DNA from: Trogon surrucura
Lineage: Eukaryota; Chordata; Aves; Trogoniformes; Trogonidae
DNA length: 64,000 nucleotides
Reading direction: 5' to 3'
NCBI GenBank assembly: GCA_020746105.1
Contig: CM036632.1
Coordinates: 3,472,001 to 3,536,000, forward strand
A model generated the notes under the pieces. The model was not told the DNA's origin. It worked only from the letters and a program-made list of their open reading frames with translations, and did not search any database. Shown one piece after another: positions 25,706 to 37,199 of the stretch (its first letter is position 1; each line of letters begins with the position of its first letter). The position numbers and the translations under genes were made by a program.

Positions 25706-25733
25706 GGCTCAAGCCTTTTTTCAGGCTTGAGCC
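25706..25733. repeat. Perfect 11-bp inverted repeat (hairpin)
   Basis: The left arm GGCTCAAGCCT (25706-25716) is perfectly complementary to the right arm AGGCTTGAGCC (25723-25733), with a six-base T-rich loop. No gene boundary is visible nearby. The element could form a cruciform or RNA hairpin, or be the remnant of a small transposon end. Confidence 0.75.
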
Positions 25734-28202
25734 TGACACCTCGCGGTCTGTAGGGGGTCACTATGCACCTGCTCATGTATCTTGGGGACAAAGTGCTGAC
25801 CTTGCTACAAAACTGAATTGGTTGTATAGTCCCACCTACACCAGGTTCTCTAGAACTTTGTTTTCAACCCAATTCATTGGTAAGAGCACCTGATGGGTGC
25901 TAGGTCAGAGGTTTCCACAGGGCTCAGCCCTAGCTTAGGGGCCAGAGCAGCTTCTCGAATCCACGAGGTTGAATAGCACAGGGTTAGTTCAGCTGCACAG
26001 GTCCTGCCAGAAGGATACTTCTTAGTCCAAGGGTCACAAGGATAGATGGATTTTAACAGATCGAGCTGACTTAGAACTTTGTAATCGACTCCTGAAGTTT
26101 TCCTCTGGAAACACGGACCCCTGCATAGCTAAATTAAATCCACTGACAATAATCTTCCTTGTCCTTGTGATCTTTTGCAGACCAGTTCAAAGTAGCGCAC
26201 AGAATTCCAAGGATTCGTGGCCCATAGGTTGAAAAGGGTCCTAGAAAAACAGAATGCCTGCACTTCTTTTTCTGAGGATCGTTTGTTAGATTTCCCTGCA
26301 GCACTGTCATAGGATGAAATCTTGGCCCCAGTTGAACCCAACAGGAATTCTGCCACTGACTTAAATGGAGCTGAAATGTCGCTCCTGCTATTTGTCAAGT
26401 CAATTACATCCAGACAATACTTCAACATCTGGCTTCGGCTGAACACACAGGAAAGTTCACTCCCTTAGTCTCTGAAGACAACACAGGACATGGGCTATCT
26501 CAATAAAAATGAAGAATTCTTTCTTGGCAAGCTTCTTGTAATAAAGAGTGGATCCGTCCAGTGACACTGTCAGAACCAAATCCCTGTTCTTTAGGATACA
26601 GTTATTGGCAGGAGCAGCAATGGATTCTCTGCCATTTTCCGGGAAGAATGTCAAAAGCTTCCATCTACTGTTGAAAGTCATTTTGTTGTAAAAACTTTGT
26701 TTCTAACAACAGACCAGTCCTCATCTGTGGTTTTCGGCAGACATGGGGGGTTTTCACCCAATTCATCTTCTCTTTCCCGAGCCACTGGAGGATCCCTTGC
26801 TAGGTTAGACAGCAGCTTTTCTACCTAAACCCTTCTCTGAATATGGCAATCAAAGGTAAGGATGAAGGATAACTGATGTGAGCTGGTTTTCCTCTCCAAA
26901 AACCCAGCTGAGACAAGGCATTATTTTTTTTTTGCAAAATATTCAGATCCAGTCAACCACAAGTGAGGTGCTTTTCATGGCAGAGAAGAAAATAAAGCTG
27001 TAGTTATTTGATCAGTGGTGACTTAAAAAATCAGTTTGACTGGGAAGAATAATCAGATGATGTCTGGACGTAAAGGGACGTACAAAGAGAAGGGCTTTTA
27101 TGCTTTTATGCTTAAGGTAGACAAGGATCTGCACACTTGTTCCCTGCTCCAAGTACTGGTGAGTTACTGCACACCTGTGCAAAACCAGCTTCCCTCCATC
27201 CCCTGGGAAGCAAAACCAAAATCAGTCTCCAGTATCTGATGAGCCTTAATTCCCAGCACTTAAATAATTAGCTTCTCAAATGTACGAAAACAACTCTCAT
27301 TTTCTGGATTAATGAAGGACGCTGGGTTCCACTGAGCAAAGCTATTATGGAGCTGCTAATGCACGGTTTGATTTCATCGCCTGCCACTAAAGGCAGAGCA
27401 ATGTGGGCTCCTGGGAGAGCAAGAATACAAGGAGAGCAATGCTGGAGGGTTAAAGTGGAAGGCAGTGGGGGAAGCCCTAGCAATACTTTGTGGTTTTATG
27501 CAGAGGGAGGGCTGGGTTTATTTGTGTGTCTGCTGAGTTTCAGCTGGGTTTATGAAGATGCCATGTAACCCAAAGGAAGGCTAAAGCTCAGGGAGATCCT
27601 GAGGGGTGGATCGTTTATTTTAATCACAGACTGGGCAAAGGCAGCTTCTGAGGAGGGTCACAGAAATGTAACACGCACAGAAGCTCAAGTGGTACTGGAG
27701 CATACTTGTCTTCCCTGCTCATTTGGCTTGTGAGTTGATAGGAAACCGGTTGCAAAGAGTCAATCTTTTTCTTGACTCATCTTGGCAGGTACAGGCATAG
27801 AAACTCTTCAAAACAAATTTTCTTCTGTATTAGGCACGGGACCGGTGATTTAATTTTTCGTAACTGGATGGAGAATGGACTGAGCAAACATCAAAGACAA
27901 TTGCAAAGGCTGCTTTGCTTTGCCCTGGGATATTTAGAGCTAGGCCATATTACATGAACAACTCAACACTATTAGGACTGTTCCCTTCTCCTCTCTGCAT
28001 CACTGGTTTGCTGCCTTGCCCGAGGCTCTACTATTTCAACACAGGCAGAACCAAAAGCCCGCACAGAACCTCCCTCTGTGGTACATAGAATGGGGAAGAG
28101 AGAATAACTAGGAAATCAGGGCTTTTGAGAGGGAACTACAGCTATTCAACAAATGCAAAGTCATGCAGCTTCTCAGACCCTGGGAGATGGAAAGGCCTAG
28201 AC

Positions 28203-28580
28203 TCATAGAATCATAGCGTTGTTTAGGTTGGAAAAGACGTTTTAAGATCATCAAGCCCAACTGATAACTGAGCAATGCCAGATCCACCATTAAACCATGT
28301 CCCTAAGCACCGCGTCTACACAGAGGTCTTTTAAAACCCTCCAGGGATGGTGACTCCACCACTGGCAGCCTGTTCCAGTGCTTGGCAACCCTTTCAGTGA
28401 AGATTTTTTTCATAATGTCCAATCTAAACCTCCCCTGGCACAACTTTCCTCTTGTCCTATTGCTTATTATTTGAGAAAAGAGACCGACCCACACTGCCCT
28501 ACAACCTCCTTTCAGGTAGCTGTAGAGAGCGACAAGGTCTCCCCTCAGTCTCCTTTTCTCTAGGCTAAACAATCCCAGAG
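28203..28580 (-). mobile_element. CR1 LINE, 5'-truncated copy with ORF2 C-terminal remnant
   Basis: The complement carries the well-known CR1 3' region. It begins near 28580 with GTTTAGCCTAGAGAAAAGG and ends near 28203 in the ATTCTATGA tail. Positions 28572-28303 encode a remnant of the C-terminal end of the CR1 reverse-transcriptase ORF, with the typical [20 protein letters not shown] and [18 protein letters not shown] segments. The family-typical spacing shows small gaps and changes. The copy is heavily 5'-truncated and must be immobile. The element lies in the minus orientation between USP22 and DHRS7B. CR1 is the dominant retrotransposon of birds. Confidence 0.95.
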
Positions 28581-28602
28581 TGTTGATTTCCTCTTGGATC
28601 TA

Positions 28603-28676
28603 CTGATTGAAGAATCTATTCTTCAATCTATTCTTCAATCATCAAAAAGAATCTATTCTTCAATCATCAAAAAGAC
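28603..28676. repeat. Short tandem/inverted repeat next to CR1
   Basis: The unit ATTCTTCAATC recurs three times over about 60 bases, the last two copies being followed by ATCAAAAAG. The first copy pairs perfectly with an upstream GATTGAAGAAT, forming an 11-bp palindrome with a two-base centre at 28605-28628. It starts about 25 bases beyond the CR1 remnant. It looks like a small local expansion at the insertion edge. Confidence 0.85.
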
Positions 28677-31267
28677 CTTCAGTACATGTCATTCTCCCCC
28701 AGCCCATTAGCACATCCCAATGAGTGGACCTGCAGTTCTGGATGTGGACTTGGGGCTAAATAGCTTCTCACACTGCAGTGCTGTCGATATGCCCTCAAGC
28801 ACATGACATCTGTCACACCCCACGAAACAAAACAAAACTTTTGACCTCTAAGAAAAGTCTGGAATTGTAATGGAAGCCCTGGGTTCATAAGGAAACCTCG
28901 GCGCAGACATGTAGCAGGAATTGAGAGATTAATGAGGAAATCAACGGAACTGTGCTGGTTTATGCAGCAAAGTTTGTGCTTCCCAGCTCGACTTTCTGAG
29001 GACACTGGAGACCTTCAGGTGTTTACGAACCTCAGCACCTTCCCAAATCAGAAGCAGTTTAGCTAGAGATGGCCACTCAAAATTAAGCATCTTTGAAAAT
29101 GCAGAGATACTGCTCCTTATGTGAGGGCTTGTGGGACCATTGACTTCAGAGAAGTTCATCCCGTGTAATTTAGCTGAAGCTATCAGGAAATAATTATGTA
29201 CAGTGGAGAGTTAAGAGACGGTAATTAAACCGTATAAATAAATAACAGAAGTGACTAAAAAAGTCCATCCAAAGCCTACTTTTGGAGCACTGTTTAATGT
29301 AAATGAATCACTTAGTGGACAATGCAACAATCATCTGTTCAGCTTCTATTCATTATCAAAAACAATACAAAGGGATTGGCAGGGAATAGCCCTGTGCCAG
29401 AGGGAGCCCTTTAGGAAACAGCACAGAATCTGGACTGGCTTTTGTCTGTTCTCCTATTGTGTTCTGACAATGCCTTGCTAATGAATGTCCTTAACGTCAT
29501 TTCGGTTGTCCTCTCCGCCCCCTCCCCCCAAAGAAAAAACCAAACCCAAATCAGTAGTACTCTTGACGTTTCAGAATGAACTGAAATGTTTGTTAATGTT
29601 AGGAAGACTTCCACACATTCTGTGTCGTGTTTGCCAAGGGGATGTGTGGTCTCGGGCAGCCTGGGAAATCCCGCAGCAGGCGATGAGGCAAAATCTTTCG
29701 GCTTGGGCAAAAGCCCACGAAGTTTTAAAGAAGGCATCACCTACCTTTGAAACTTCAAAGATACTGAATTCAGTCCTTCAGTGAGTTGTATACTCAGTAA
29801 ATGCATCTCTTGTTACTCGATTTGAAATGACACTAACCTCACTCAAAGAAATAAGCTACTTTCTAATAGGGTGTATTTGTACTGATCGTGCCCAGCATTA
29901 TCTTGGGAGTTACCTGCAGGAAATCGCAAGCTAAAGGCAATCCCCGCTGGGGACCTGGGGAGGGAAACGTGCCAGGCAGACACCTGTGTGAGAAGAAACA
30001 GAGGCTAATCAGACAACATCAACCACTAAAATACTGTCATTATGCTTCAGAACTGACGATCCACTGGCATAAACATCTCTAAGAGTTCCTGATCTGGAAT
30101 ATCTGAAAGTTCCATCTTGATGCTGTAGCAGGTACCCACAGGGGTGCCCTCTTCTTACCTGGTTCCTTGGCTCACTCCTGCGTCGCTGCCGCAACTTCCA
30201 GCTCCCGCAGTGTTGCTGGTTCAACTCTACGCAGACCTGCAGCGTAAGCCAAATCACTGACACAGTCTGGGTTTAAAAAAAAAAAAGGGCAACAACGATA
30301 CACAGAAAAGAGTGAGGCAGATAAGGAGGCTTTGCTGCTGAGAAAAAGGTGTGCAGAATGGCACCCAGATTTGACTTCTCAAGGTTGTCCCTGAGGTCGT
30401 TTTATTTCGTATTAAACAAAATCTTAGGCTCTGCAGCAAATTTCTGCAGTCAGGGATTATTTTTGTCAAACCCAGTGACGATAGAGTATGTGGGTTTCCA
30501 GTTAACACTATCTAAAATTTGAGATAGAAATGCACACTTCATAAAATCTTCCTGCTAGCTCAGCCTTCCAAATAAAATAGACAGAGATGGCATCAAACCC
30601 CCTGGGGCTTATGCTTGCAAAATCCCCACCAAGTTATGGGCTTGCAATTTGGGAGCAATTTCACAGCGTGTGTCCAGAACGCCACCGAAGGTGGGACCCG
30701 AGGGGAGGGCTGCCAGCCCAGCCCAGGACTATTTGTGATATTACTATTTCCAGCTTCTTCCCGTCCTTCAGCTGGAGATCATTACCGTTGGAGCAGAGGC
30801 TGCAAATTGGGTGGCACATCTTCTCCGTGGCCACCACAGTTCAGTGCCTGGAAAAATAACGCAACCTGAAATAGTCGGCGGTTTGGATTAATACGCTGGG
30901 CTGAGAACGGTGACGCAGAGCCCAGGCTGCCACCTCGGGTACTGGACAGACAGAGCTCTGCCAACAGGCTGGGGCAACGACATCGAAAATCAGTGCGCCC
31001 AGAACTGCTAGAGCTGCTAGAGAAACCGTTAGTATCACGGCTACTGTGGTATTTGAGTTCAAGATACACGATTCCTAGGACCCACTAGGCAGAGCTGCCA
31101 TGTAGAGTCATGAAAATGGGTGGGTTTCACACCCTAGAGCAGGAATCCTGAATGTTGTCCTTTGACTAAATATTTTTAGCACTGGACAGGGATGGGCAGG
31201 GCGGGACAAGGACTGATAAACAATAGTTCATTTCGCAAGACCATTGCCACCATTTGCACTAATTGAC

Positions 31268-31285
31268 TTTTTTTTTTTTTTTTTT
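31268..31285. repeat. Poly(T) tract, 18 bases
   Basis: Eighteen consecutive T. A second T tract of 16 bases lies at 31503-31518. Either could be a homopolymer slippage site or the reverse-complemented tail of an old processed insertion. No source gene is visible beside them. Confidence 0.85.
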
Positions 31286-32269
31286 AATAGCGATCTGTTA
31301 AAACACAAAATGTCTCAAGTATCCTTTCAAAAGGAAAAAAAAACCTGATTGTGTTAACACAAGTATATTAAAGGCATCATCCTATTATTGGGATACACTG
31401 AGAAGAAGCCAGCATAATACCTCCATTTAATAAACTTCTCCTAAAATACTAAAAAAAAAAGGTATTCAGTAAAATTCTGTACCTCTGTGCTCTGGTAAGG
31501 AATTTTTTTTTTTTTTTTAGTCCCTCGAGTGGTTGCTTAAGTCAGGTCTCACTGTAATTACATACCTCAGAGCAGTGCGGGGAGACTTAATTAAGAGAGT
31601 CACTGTAGGTGTGTTGTCAGACAGATACAGCCTAGTCCTGCTGGAGGAGGCACTAGGATCCAGCTGCAGTGGGCATGTTGAGGAAGACAAAGTTTGCGGA
31701 GGGTTTTGAGATCCTCCTGCAAAAAGCAGCGCGGACACACCCAGCAGCCTTCATTCAAAGCCCCTCAGCTCCATCATCAGGGAGTCTGCGGTTTAAAAAA
31801 AATACATCTCTCTGTACTCACCAGGAGACGCTCTGCCACACTGCAAGATTTCATATTCTTCCCCCCGCCCCCCCAAAAAAAAAGTGTGACTCACCAGTTT
31901 CAAACGGTGACATTTCATTCCCAAACTATTCCGGGAGCAGCTGGCTCCATAACACTTGGGGATGTGGGGAAAAGGGAGGAGGGAGGGAAGAGCTAAATTG
32001 CAAAGTGAAAACCTCTCATTCTCTCCCCCCCACCAGGTACGTTGCTTTTAAATTTCAGAACCATATAATTTGAGACACTCTGGCAAATTCCATCAGAGAA
32101 AAACAACAAAACAACCACATTTCAGGGAAAAAAAACCACCATAATAAATCCGCACACGCCAGCGATGCAATTCCTTTTCCAAGAGGGACTGGGAGAGTGG
32201 TTTGCTCTCCAGATCTAATAAATGTGAGGAAATGCACTGTCCCCACTTCTCGCTCTTCTTAAAGAGTTT

Positions 32270-33070
32270 GAACCCTGCAGTTCTGGGCTGCTCCTTCAAA
32301 CAGTTTCTCTGTGATGCAGACCCAGCGTTCAGTCAGCGGCAGCATCTCACTGACGATGAACAAATGTATGTGCGGTGGGAAGACGACAACAGCGGGAACG
32401 ACAAAGAAATCACTGTCAGCTCCCAGTCCCGAGAGGAGTTCTGTGCCACGCCGCAGTTCAGCGTAGCGTCCCTCCTGTGGGGACGTCACTACCACAGGCA
32501 TGACACCCAGCACGTGAGGACGGGGCTGCTGCGGCCACCGGCCTTGTGGGCTTGTCAGCACACGCATGAAATTGCTGTCGTTGATGCGGTGCCAGTGGCA
32601 GACGTGTAATCTCTCCGGGCCTCGGACTGCAAACCTGCGCGCGGCTGATTGGCGTCGCCGCGTCAATCCGGCCCCGTTTCGTTAAAGTTTGTAGAATTCC
32701 AGGGGGAAGGGAGTTGTAAGCGATGTAACCTCGTGACCTCCCCGGTGGGAGCATCCCGATGCACGTCTGCGGCGTGCGAGGCGGTCTGGCACGAAGGCAG
32801 GGGCACGGCGGGCTGCAGGTAGCCTCGGCGTGAACCAGCGTCAGCGCCGGAGGGAAGAGAGCTTCGCTCTGACTCGTAGAGGGCCCAGCACAGGACGATT
32901 CTCTCATCTGGGGGTGCTGGGGGCAGGCAGCCCCGTCTGCTCCGCGCAGGCTGTGGGGGTGCCGAGAGCACAGCACCGCACTCCCCGCTGTGCCTCACGC
33001 CCTGCGAGCTCCTAACCCATCCCCGTGCGTGCCTGCACAGGAAATGTTTGATTACAGTTTCATTCATCCC
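32270..33070. other. GC-richer block with open frames on both strands, function unknown
   Basis: About 800 bases rise in GC and CpG above their surroundings. A plus frame (32202-32609) is open for 135 codons, and minus frames (32259-32666, 32458-32976, 32663-33067) are open for 134-172 codons. None of the translations resembles a family I know, and low stop density is expected in GC-rich DNA. It might be a small orphan CpG island, an enhancer, or an exon of a noncoding transcript. Confidence 0.3.
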
Positions 33071-33315
33071 CTCTGCTGCCTTTAGAAACGGGAAGGCTGG
33101 TCTTGTGGCTTCCTCTACCCAGCAGCAGCTCTGGGACCCTGCATGGGCAGATCCAAGCCTATTCCCATTCTTTACCTAAGGAATCCTGACTGAAATCAGT
33201 GCTCGTTCAAGGAAGAGGAGCCTGGCTCGCTGCTTCATACCGGCATGCAGCAGCAATGACCTTGGCTAGGTAACCATCTCCTGCATACAAAGATGGATAT
33301 AAACGCAGCAATTTC

Positions 33316-33340
33316 TTTTTTTTTTTTTTAAAAAAAAAAA
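33316..33340. repeat. Adjacent T14/A11 homopolymer tracts
   Basis: About fourteen T are followed directly by eleven A, a self-complementary AT tract in intergenic DNA. Confidence 0.8.
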
Positions 33341-34099
33341 TCAGCACCAACCAATCTTCTGCTAAGGTAGGGAAAAGCAGTGGTTTGTTAAATAAATGCG
33401 TCTGTCAGAGCCGGATTTTTTTCCCCAGCTTCCCTAAATGCCCTTCACCAGCAGAGACGGGGGGAGGGGACCTGCTCTTTGAAGCCTTTTTCCTTATGGG
33501 AATAGAAAACACGGAAAGAATTCAATTCTCTGCCACAGCCCAGCAGCACCGATACACGCTTCAAAAACCAAAGCCCGGAGACAAGCCGACTGGTGGGTGC
33601 GGGTGGCTCGGAGCCTGTGTTACCACGAGATGAGCCTCGCTCAATATCCAGCATCACTACGTGTCCCCCGTAGTGTTAGAGCCCAGAAAGAAGAGAGGAA
33701 GGAATGGAGACTGGCGAAGAAAAATTAGGAAATTCTGAGCAGGAAAAGAACTGCCGTTGTTCAACTCTTTGATCCAAAGCCCCATCTAGTGAAGAAAAGC
33801 AGCACTGCACCTGGCGTTGCTCTGGGGCAGCTGCACCAACGACAAATGGAATTTGACTTTCACCACAGGTTTGCCTACTAAAAAAAAAATAAACCACCCA
33901 AATATCACCATATGCACAGCCCGCGCTGTATCTGAGTGCACAAGAACACGTCTAAAAATTGCCTCCCTCTGTGTAAATATTTCTTCCTTGGAAACGTTTT
34001 TCTCCTCCTCCCATCATCACCCACCAGAGAATCTCAGCCACCCTGAAACCCGCAGGGAACGAGGCGCCACAGGAAGAGAATGATTTCCATGTTATAATT

Positions 34100-34232
34100 C
34101 GGGAGCTGAGGAAAAGAAAAGGTAAGAGACCGGTCCAAGGTCATGCAGGAAGCCAGAGGCAGATCCGGGAATAGAGATCAGCCACCCTGGACCCAGGGAT
34201 GCCTGAACAATAGCACAGCCTCTCCCTCTGTT
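34100..34232 (+). mobile_element. Probable MIR-type (CORE-SINE) remnant
   Basis: The sequence follows the MIR consensus layout: GAGCTGAGGAAA, then AGAGAC..GTCCAAGGTCATGCAG, then AGAGGCAGATCCGGGAATAGA, then a segment like the CCAGTGCTCT..CTGCCTCTCC end. The internal 'CCAAGGTCA.(G)CAG ... GGCAGA.CCGGGA' string is the diagnostic part. MIR elements predate the split of mammals and sauropsids, and only old, diverged copies persist in birds. Identification is by memory of the consensus, with many mismatches. Confidence 0.6.
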
Positions 34233-34808
34233 GTCATTTAACTCTTTCCTAACCCACCGAAATCCAGAAGAGGGGTGAGCTCTACACTTCTCTGCACATG
34301 TGCCTGCTGCCTTACAGCTCCTGGGGGCCCAGCCCTCAGCCCCTACCTGCTTTTGCTACCCTAAAACAAAGAGGGAGGGCAGCAGGGAAAGATGGGGTCG
34401 GATATCCTGAGATCAGCAAAGCTGCAGGTAGAAGATATTTCTACACGCTGAGCCGGAGCTGTCCCCTCAGCAATTAAAGCATGGAAATGGTACCTCAGCT
34501 CTGCCACGTCTCTATTTCTGTGCGTGACAGAACATCACTACCTCCCCTGGAGGCGTTCGGCTCGGTTAAAATGGTTGTGGTGTGTGGCTGAGGATCTTTC
34601 GCTGCAGGAGGAGAGGATATTTCTCCCTCTTCCCCGGCTTCTGGGTGAGCTGCAAAGATCGGGGATTTGCAGCACAAGAATACATCAGAAATGCGGTCTC
34701 ACTAAGTTCACCCTGTTTCCATCCCGAGCTTGGAAATGCTGCAGTGCAGGGTCTGGAGAAGGAGGTAATTACAAACAACTGGAATCGAACCTCAGAGAAA
34801 CTAACTTT

Positions 34809-34830
34809 AAAAAAAAAAAAAAAAAAAAAA
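34809..34830 (+). repeat. Poly(A) tract, 22 bases
   Basis: Twenty-two consecutive A on the plus strand. No gene-like sequence or target-site duplication that would prove a processed insertion was seen upstream. Confidence 0.85.
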
Positions 34831-36851
34831 GAGTCAGGTGGTGGAAAAAACCTGTGAGTGCAGTGAACTGAACTTAGAGCAAAATTCTCCCAGAGAGAGG
34901 AGCTGAGGCGAGCGCCCATGTACCCAGCAAGAGCTCTCTGAAAGGAGTTTGAGCCAGAGTCTGTTTCTGAACCAGAACTGTAACTGGTGCAAAAATCAAG
35001 AGTATCTTCTTGGGTCCACTGCCTGGAAGGGACACAGACAACTCATCTGCAGGGAGCTGCAGGGACAAAGGATGGAAAAGCCCCAGGAAGCCCCTTCTTT
35101 CTCTGTTTTCTACCTCAGGTCTCTGTTTCTTCCCCTAACCCCCTAATCTGTTTTCATTCACTCCTATAAACCAAATCTATGCCAGCAGGGAGGGGAGGAG
35201 GAGAGTCTGCACTCTTGCATCAGAAGCTGAGACATGAAAATCTTTAATCACGCCACAGCTCTTTGAACATTTCCATTTTCCACACTGAAATCAGGAGCTT
35301 TCAGTTCAAACTCGTTCAAGGACGTTTTCCCTGGGGAAGGTTTTTGTTACCCTGTGGGGATTTCTGCGGAGATCTTTGCTCTTAGGGTAAGCAGCCAAAG
35401 CTTTTCTAGAAAGAAGCTACCTCTTGAAAAAAAAGGTGTCAAATAAGAGCCTGGAAGAACTAGAGCACAAAATTGTTGCCCTAGAGAATAGGGTTAAAAG
35501 GCTGTAGATCTGCACTCAGTGGTGCTTGCAGTAAAGCAGATGTCACCAAATAGTTCCTTGAGTTTGGAGATTTTTTTTTTTTTCTCTCGAAAAAGAGCTC
35601 CTTACACTTCAGGGGAGCAGTAACAGAACAGCAGGATGCTTGTCAAGAAAATGTTAAAATGAGAAAAAGATTCCAGCCCTTTGCAGGGCCTGAGCACTAA
35701 TCAAAACAACAAGGTGTGGCTACAGAAGACCACAGCACCGTTTCCCAGTGGATCTGTAGGGTCTGCAGAACAAAAGCCCTCGAGTATGTGTGAATCAGCA
35801 GGTTTAAGTCAACAGTGAATCTGTTGGTAATTGCACTAGGTTCACCTACGAAAGTGGAATCCCAATCAAAGCAACAAAGTCAAGCCTTAGTTGAATAAAT
35901 TTCCTCCTCTAATTGCAGCTCCAGCCTAACCCTTTGCTACGTGACTCCCTGCTGCCATAAATCACTGCAGGGCACTCGGTTTCAATCAACTTTGCCAGCA
36001 CGTGCCAGTCTGGTGACAGACTATTCCGTGTTAAAATCAACAAGCCAACAGACAGCAGGTAAATGCCCGCAGGAGCTGGGAGGGAGCTCTCGGGCAACTA
36101 TTGTCCTGCAAGAAGGAAAATGCATGAGGCTACAGCTCATCCTGCCCTGCTTTGGTGGGAAAGATGGTCTGACACGGCTTTTTCCAGCTCTGATTTTCAG
36201 AGGACTGGATTGACTACAGCTTCCAGGAAGGTTGCCATGACATAAATCACCTTCTTCTGTTTCTTGTCTTTCAGTGTCATTTGTGTAAACAAAATTATTG
36301 ATTCTTTCATTTCACATTAGTCCTGAAGCCAGAAAAGTGCGTTACCGTCAGACTGTTCAGAATGTGATTTTTTTTAGGGAGATTTTTTTTCTCCTTTTTC
36401 CTGAAATATCAATCCTTTCCTAATGGCAAACTTACTGAAATGAAGTTCCAGGAGATAAAGCTCTTACATCACTGAGTCCATCTGGGCTTTGGGGATCATA
36501 GGGGCCTTGGGTTTCCAAAGGCCTGGTCAGATTTTTTCTGTTGTCCCTGATCAGTGTCATCACCTCAACGAGGAGATTTAAAGCCAAAGAACCTGTAGCA
36601 CATCCAGGCCCCATTTCATCACGGGCAAACTGAAATGCTCCCATAACCTCTGCTGCGGTCTGTGAGCATCGCCGCGCAGAGCTCACTTAGAGCAAGCAGA
36701 TTCCCCCTGATTATGGCTTTGACAGCTTTGCCAAAATGTCTCTTTTTTAGTTTTCTACGGGAATTCACCCACTGTTCCTCACTGTCACACGTTCACACAG
36801 AGTCCCATCGCACACGGTTTCTTCATCTTCAATTTTCATGCGAAGATGCCA

Positions 36852-36995
36852 TCGAATCACAGAACCCTTTCGGCTGGAAAAGACCTTTAGGATCATCGAA
36901 TTCAACCACGACCCTAACACCGCCAAGCCCGCTGCTAAACCACATCCCTGAGCACGTGTCTCTGAAATACCTCCAGGGACGGTGACTCCCCCGTT
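36852..36995 (-). mobile_element. CR1 LINE 3'-end fragment
   Basis: The complement matches the CR1 3' untranslated region. It begins at CTCCAGGG..TATTT, passes through 'CAGGGATGTGGTTTAGCAG' and a GTGTTAGGGTC block, and ends in AAAGGTCTTTTCCAGCC..GGTTCTGTGATTC. It is a 5'-truncated copy of about 145 bases located just upstream of the DHRS7B CpG island. Confidence 0.92.
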
Positions 36996-37199
36996 GCAGA
37001 GCACAAAACTGAGCGGGGTCAGCAACGCGCACATAAAACAACCACCTTGGCAAAGGGGAAGTTTATCAAAGGTCAAACTGGGAATTACAGGAGATTCCCC
37101 TAAACCAACCCCCGGGCACAGCCCACCCAGCACTCCCAGCACCGCCGGATTCCTGGCTCTTGAAGCTGACGGTAAATCCAGCCTCGACTGCAGGTGCGT

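Larger units (their letters stand above)
20300..36850. other. USP22-DHRS7B intergenic region, no recognisable gene
   Basis: About 16.5 kb lie between the divergent USP22 and DHRS7B promoters. I recognise no conserved protein and no chain of exons. What can be named is a CR1 copy (28.2-28.6 kb), a hairpin repeat next to it, a MIR-like remnant (34.1-34.23 kb), poly(A)/poly(T) tracts near 31.27, 31.5, 33.32 and 34.81 kb, and a perfect inverted repeat at 25.71 kb. GC-richer open blocks lie at 30.6-31.07 and 32.27-33.07 kb. A lineage-specific noncoding RNA cannot be excluded. Confidence 0.6.

Noticed and set aside
28303..28572. 89-codon minus frame as an independent gene
   Set aside because: It is the C-terminal remnant of the CR1 reverse-transcriptase ORF within a truncated LINE copy.
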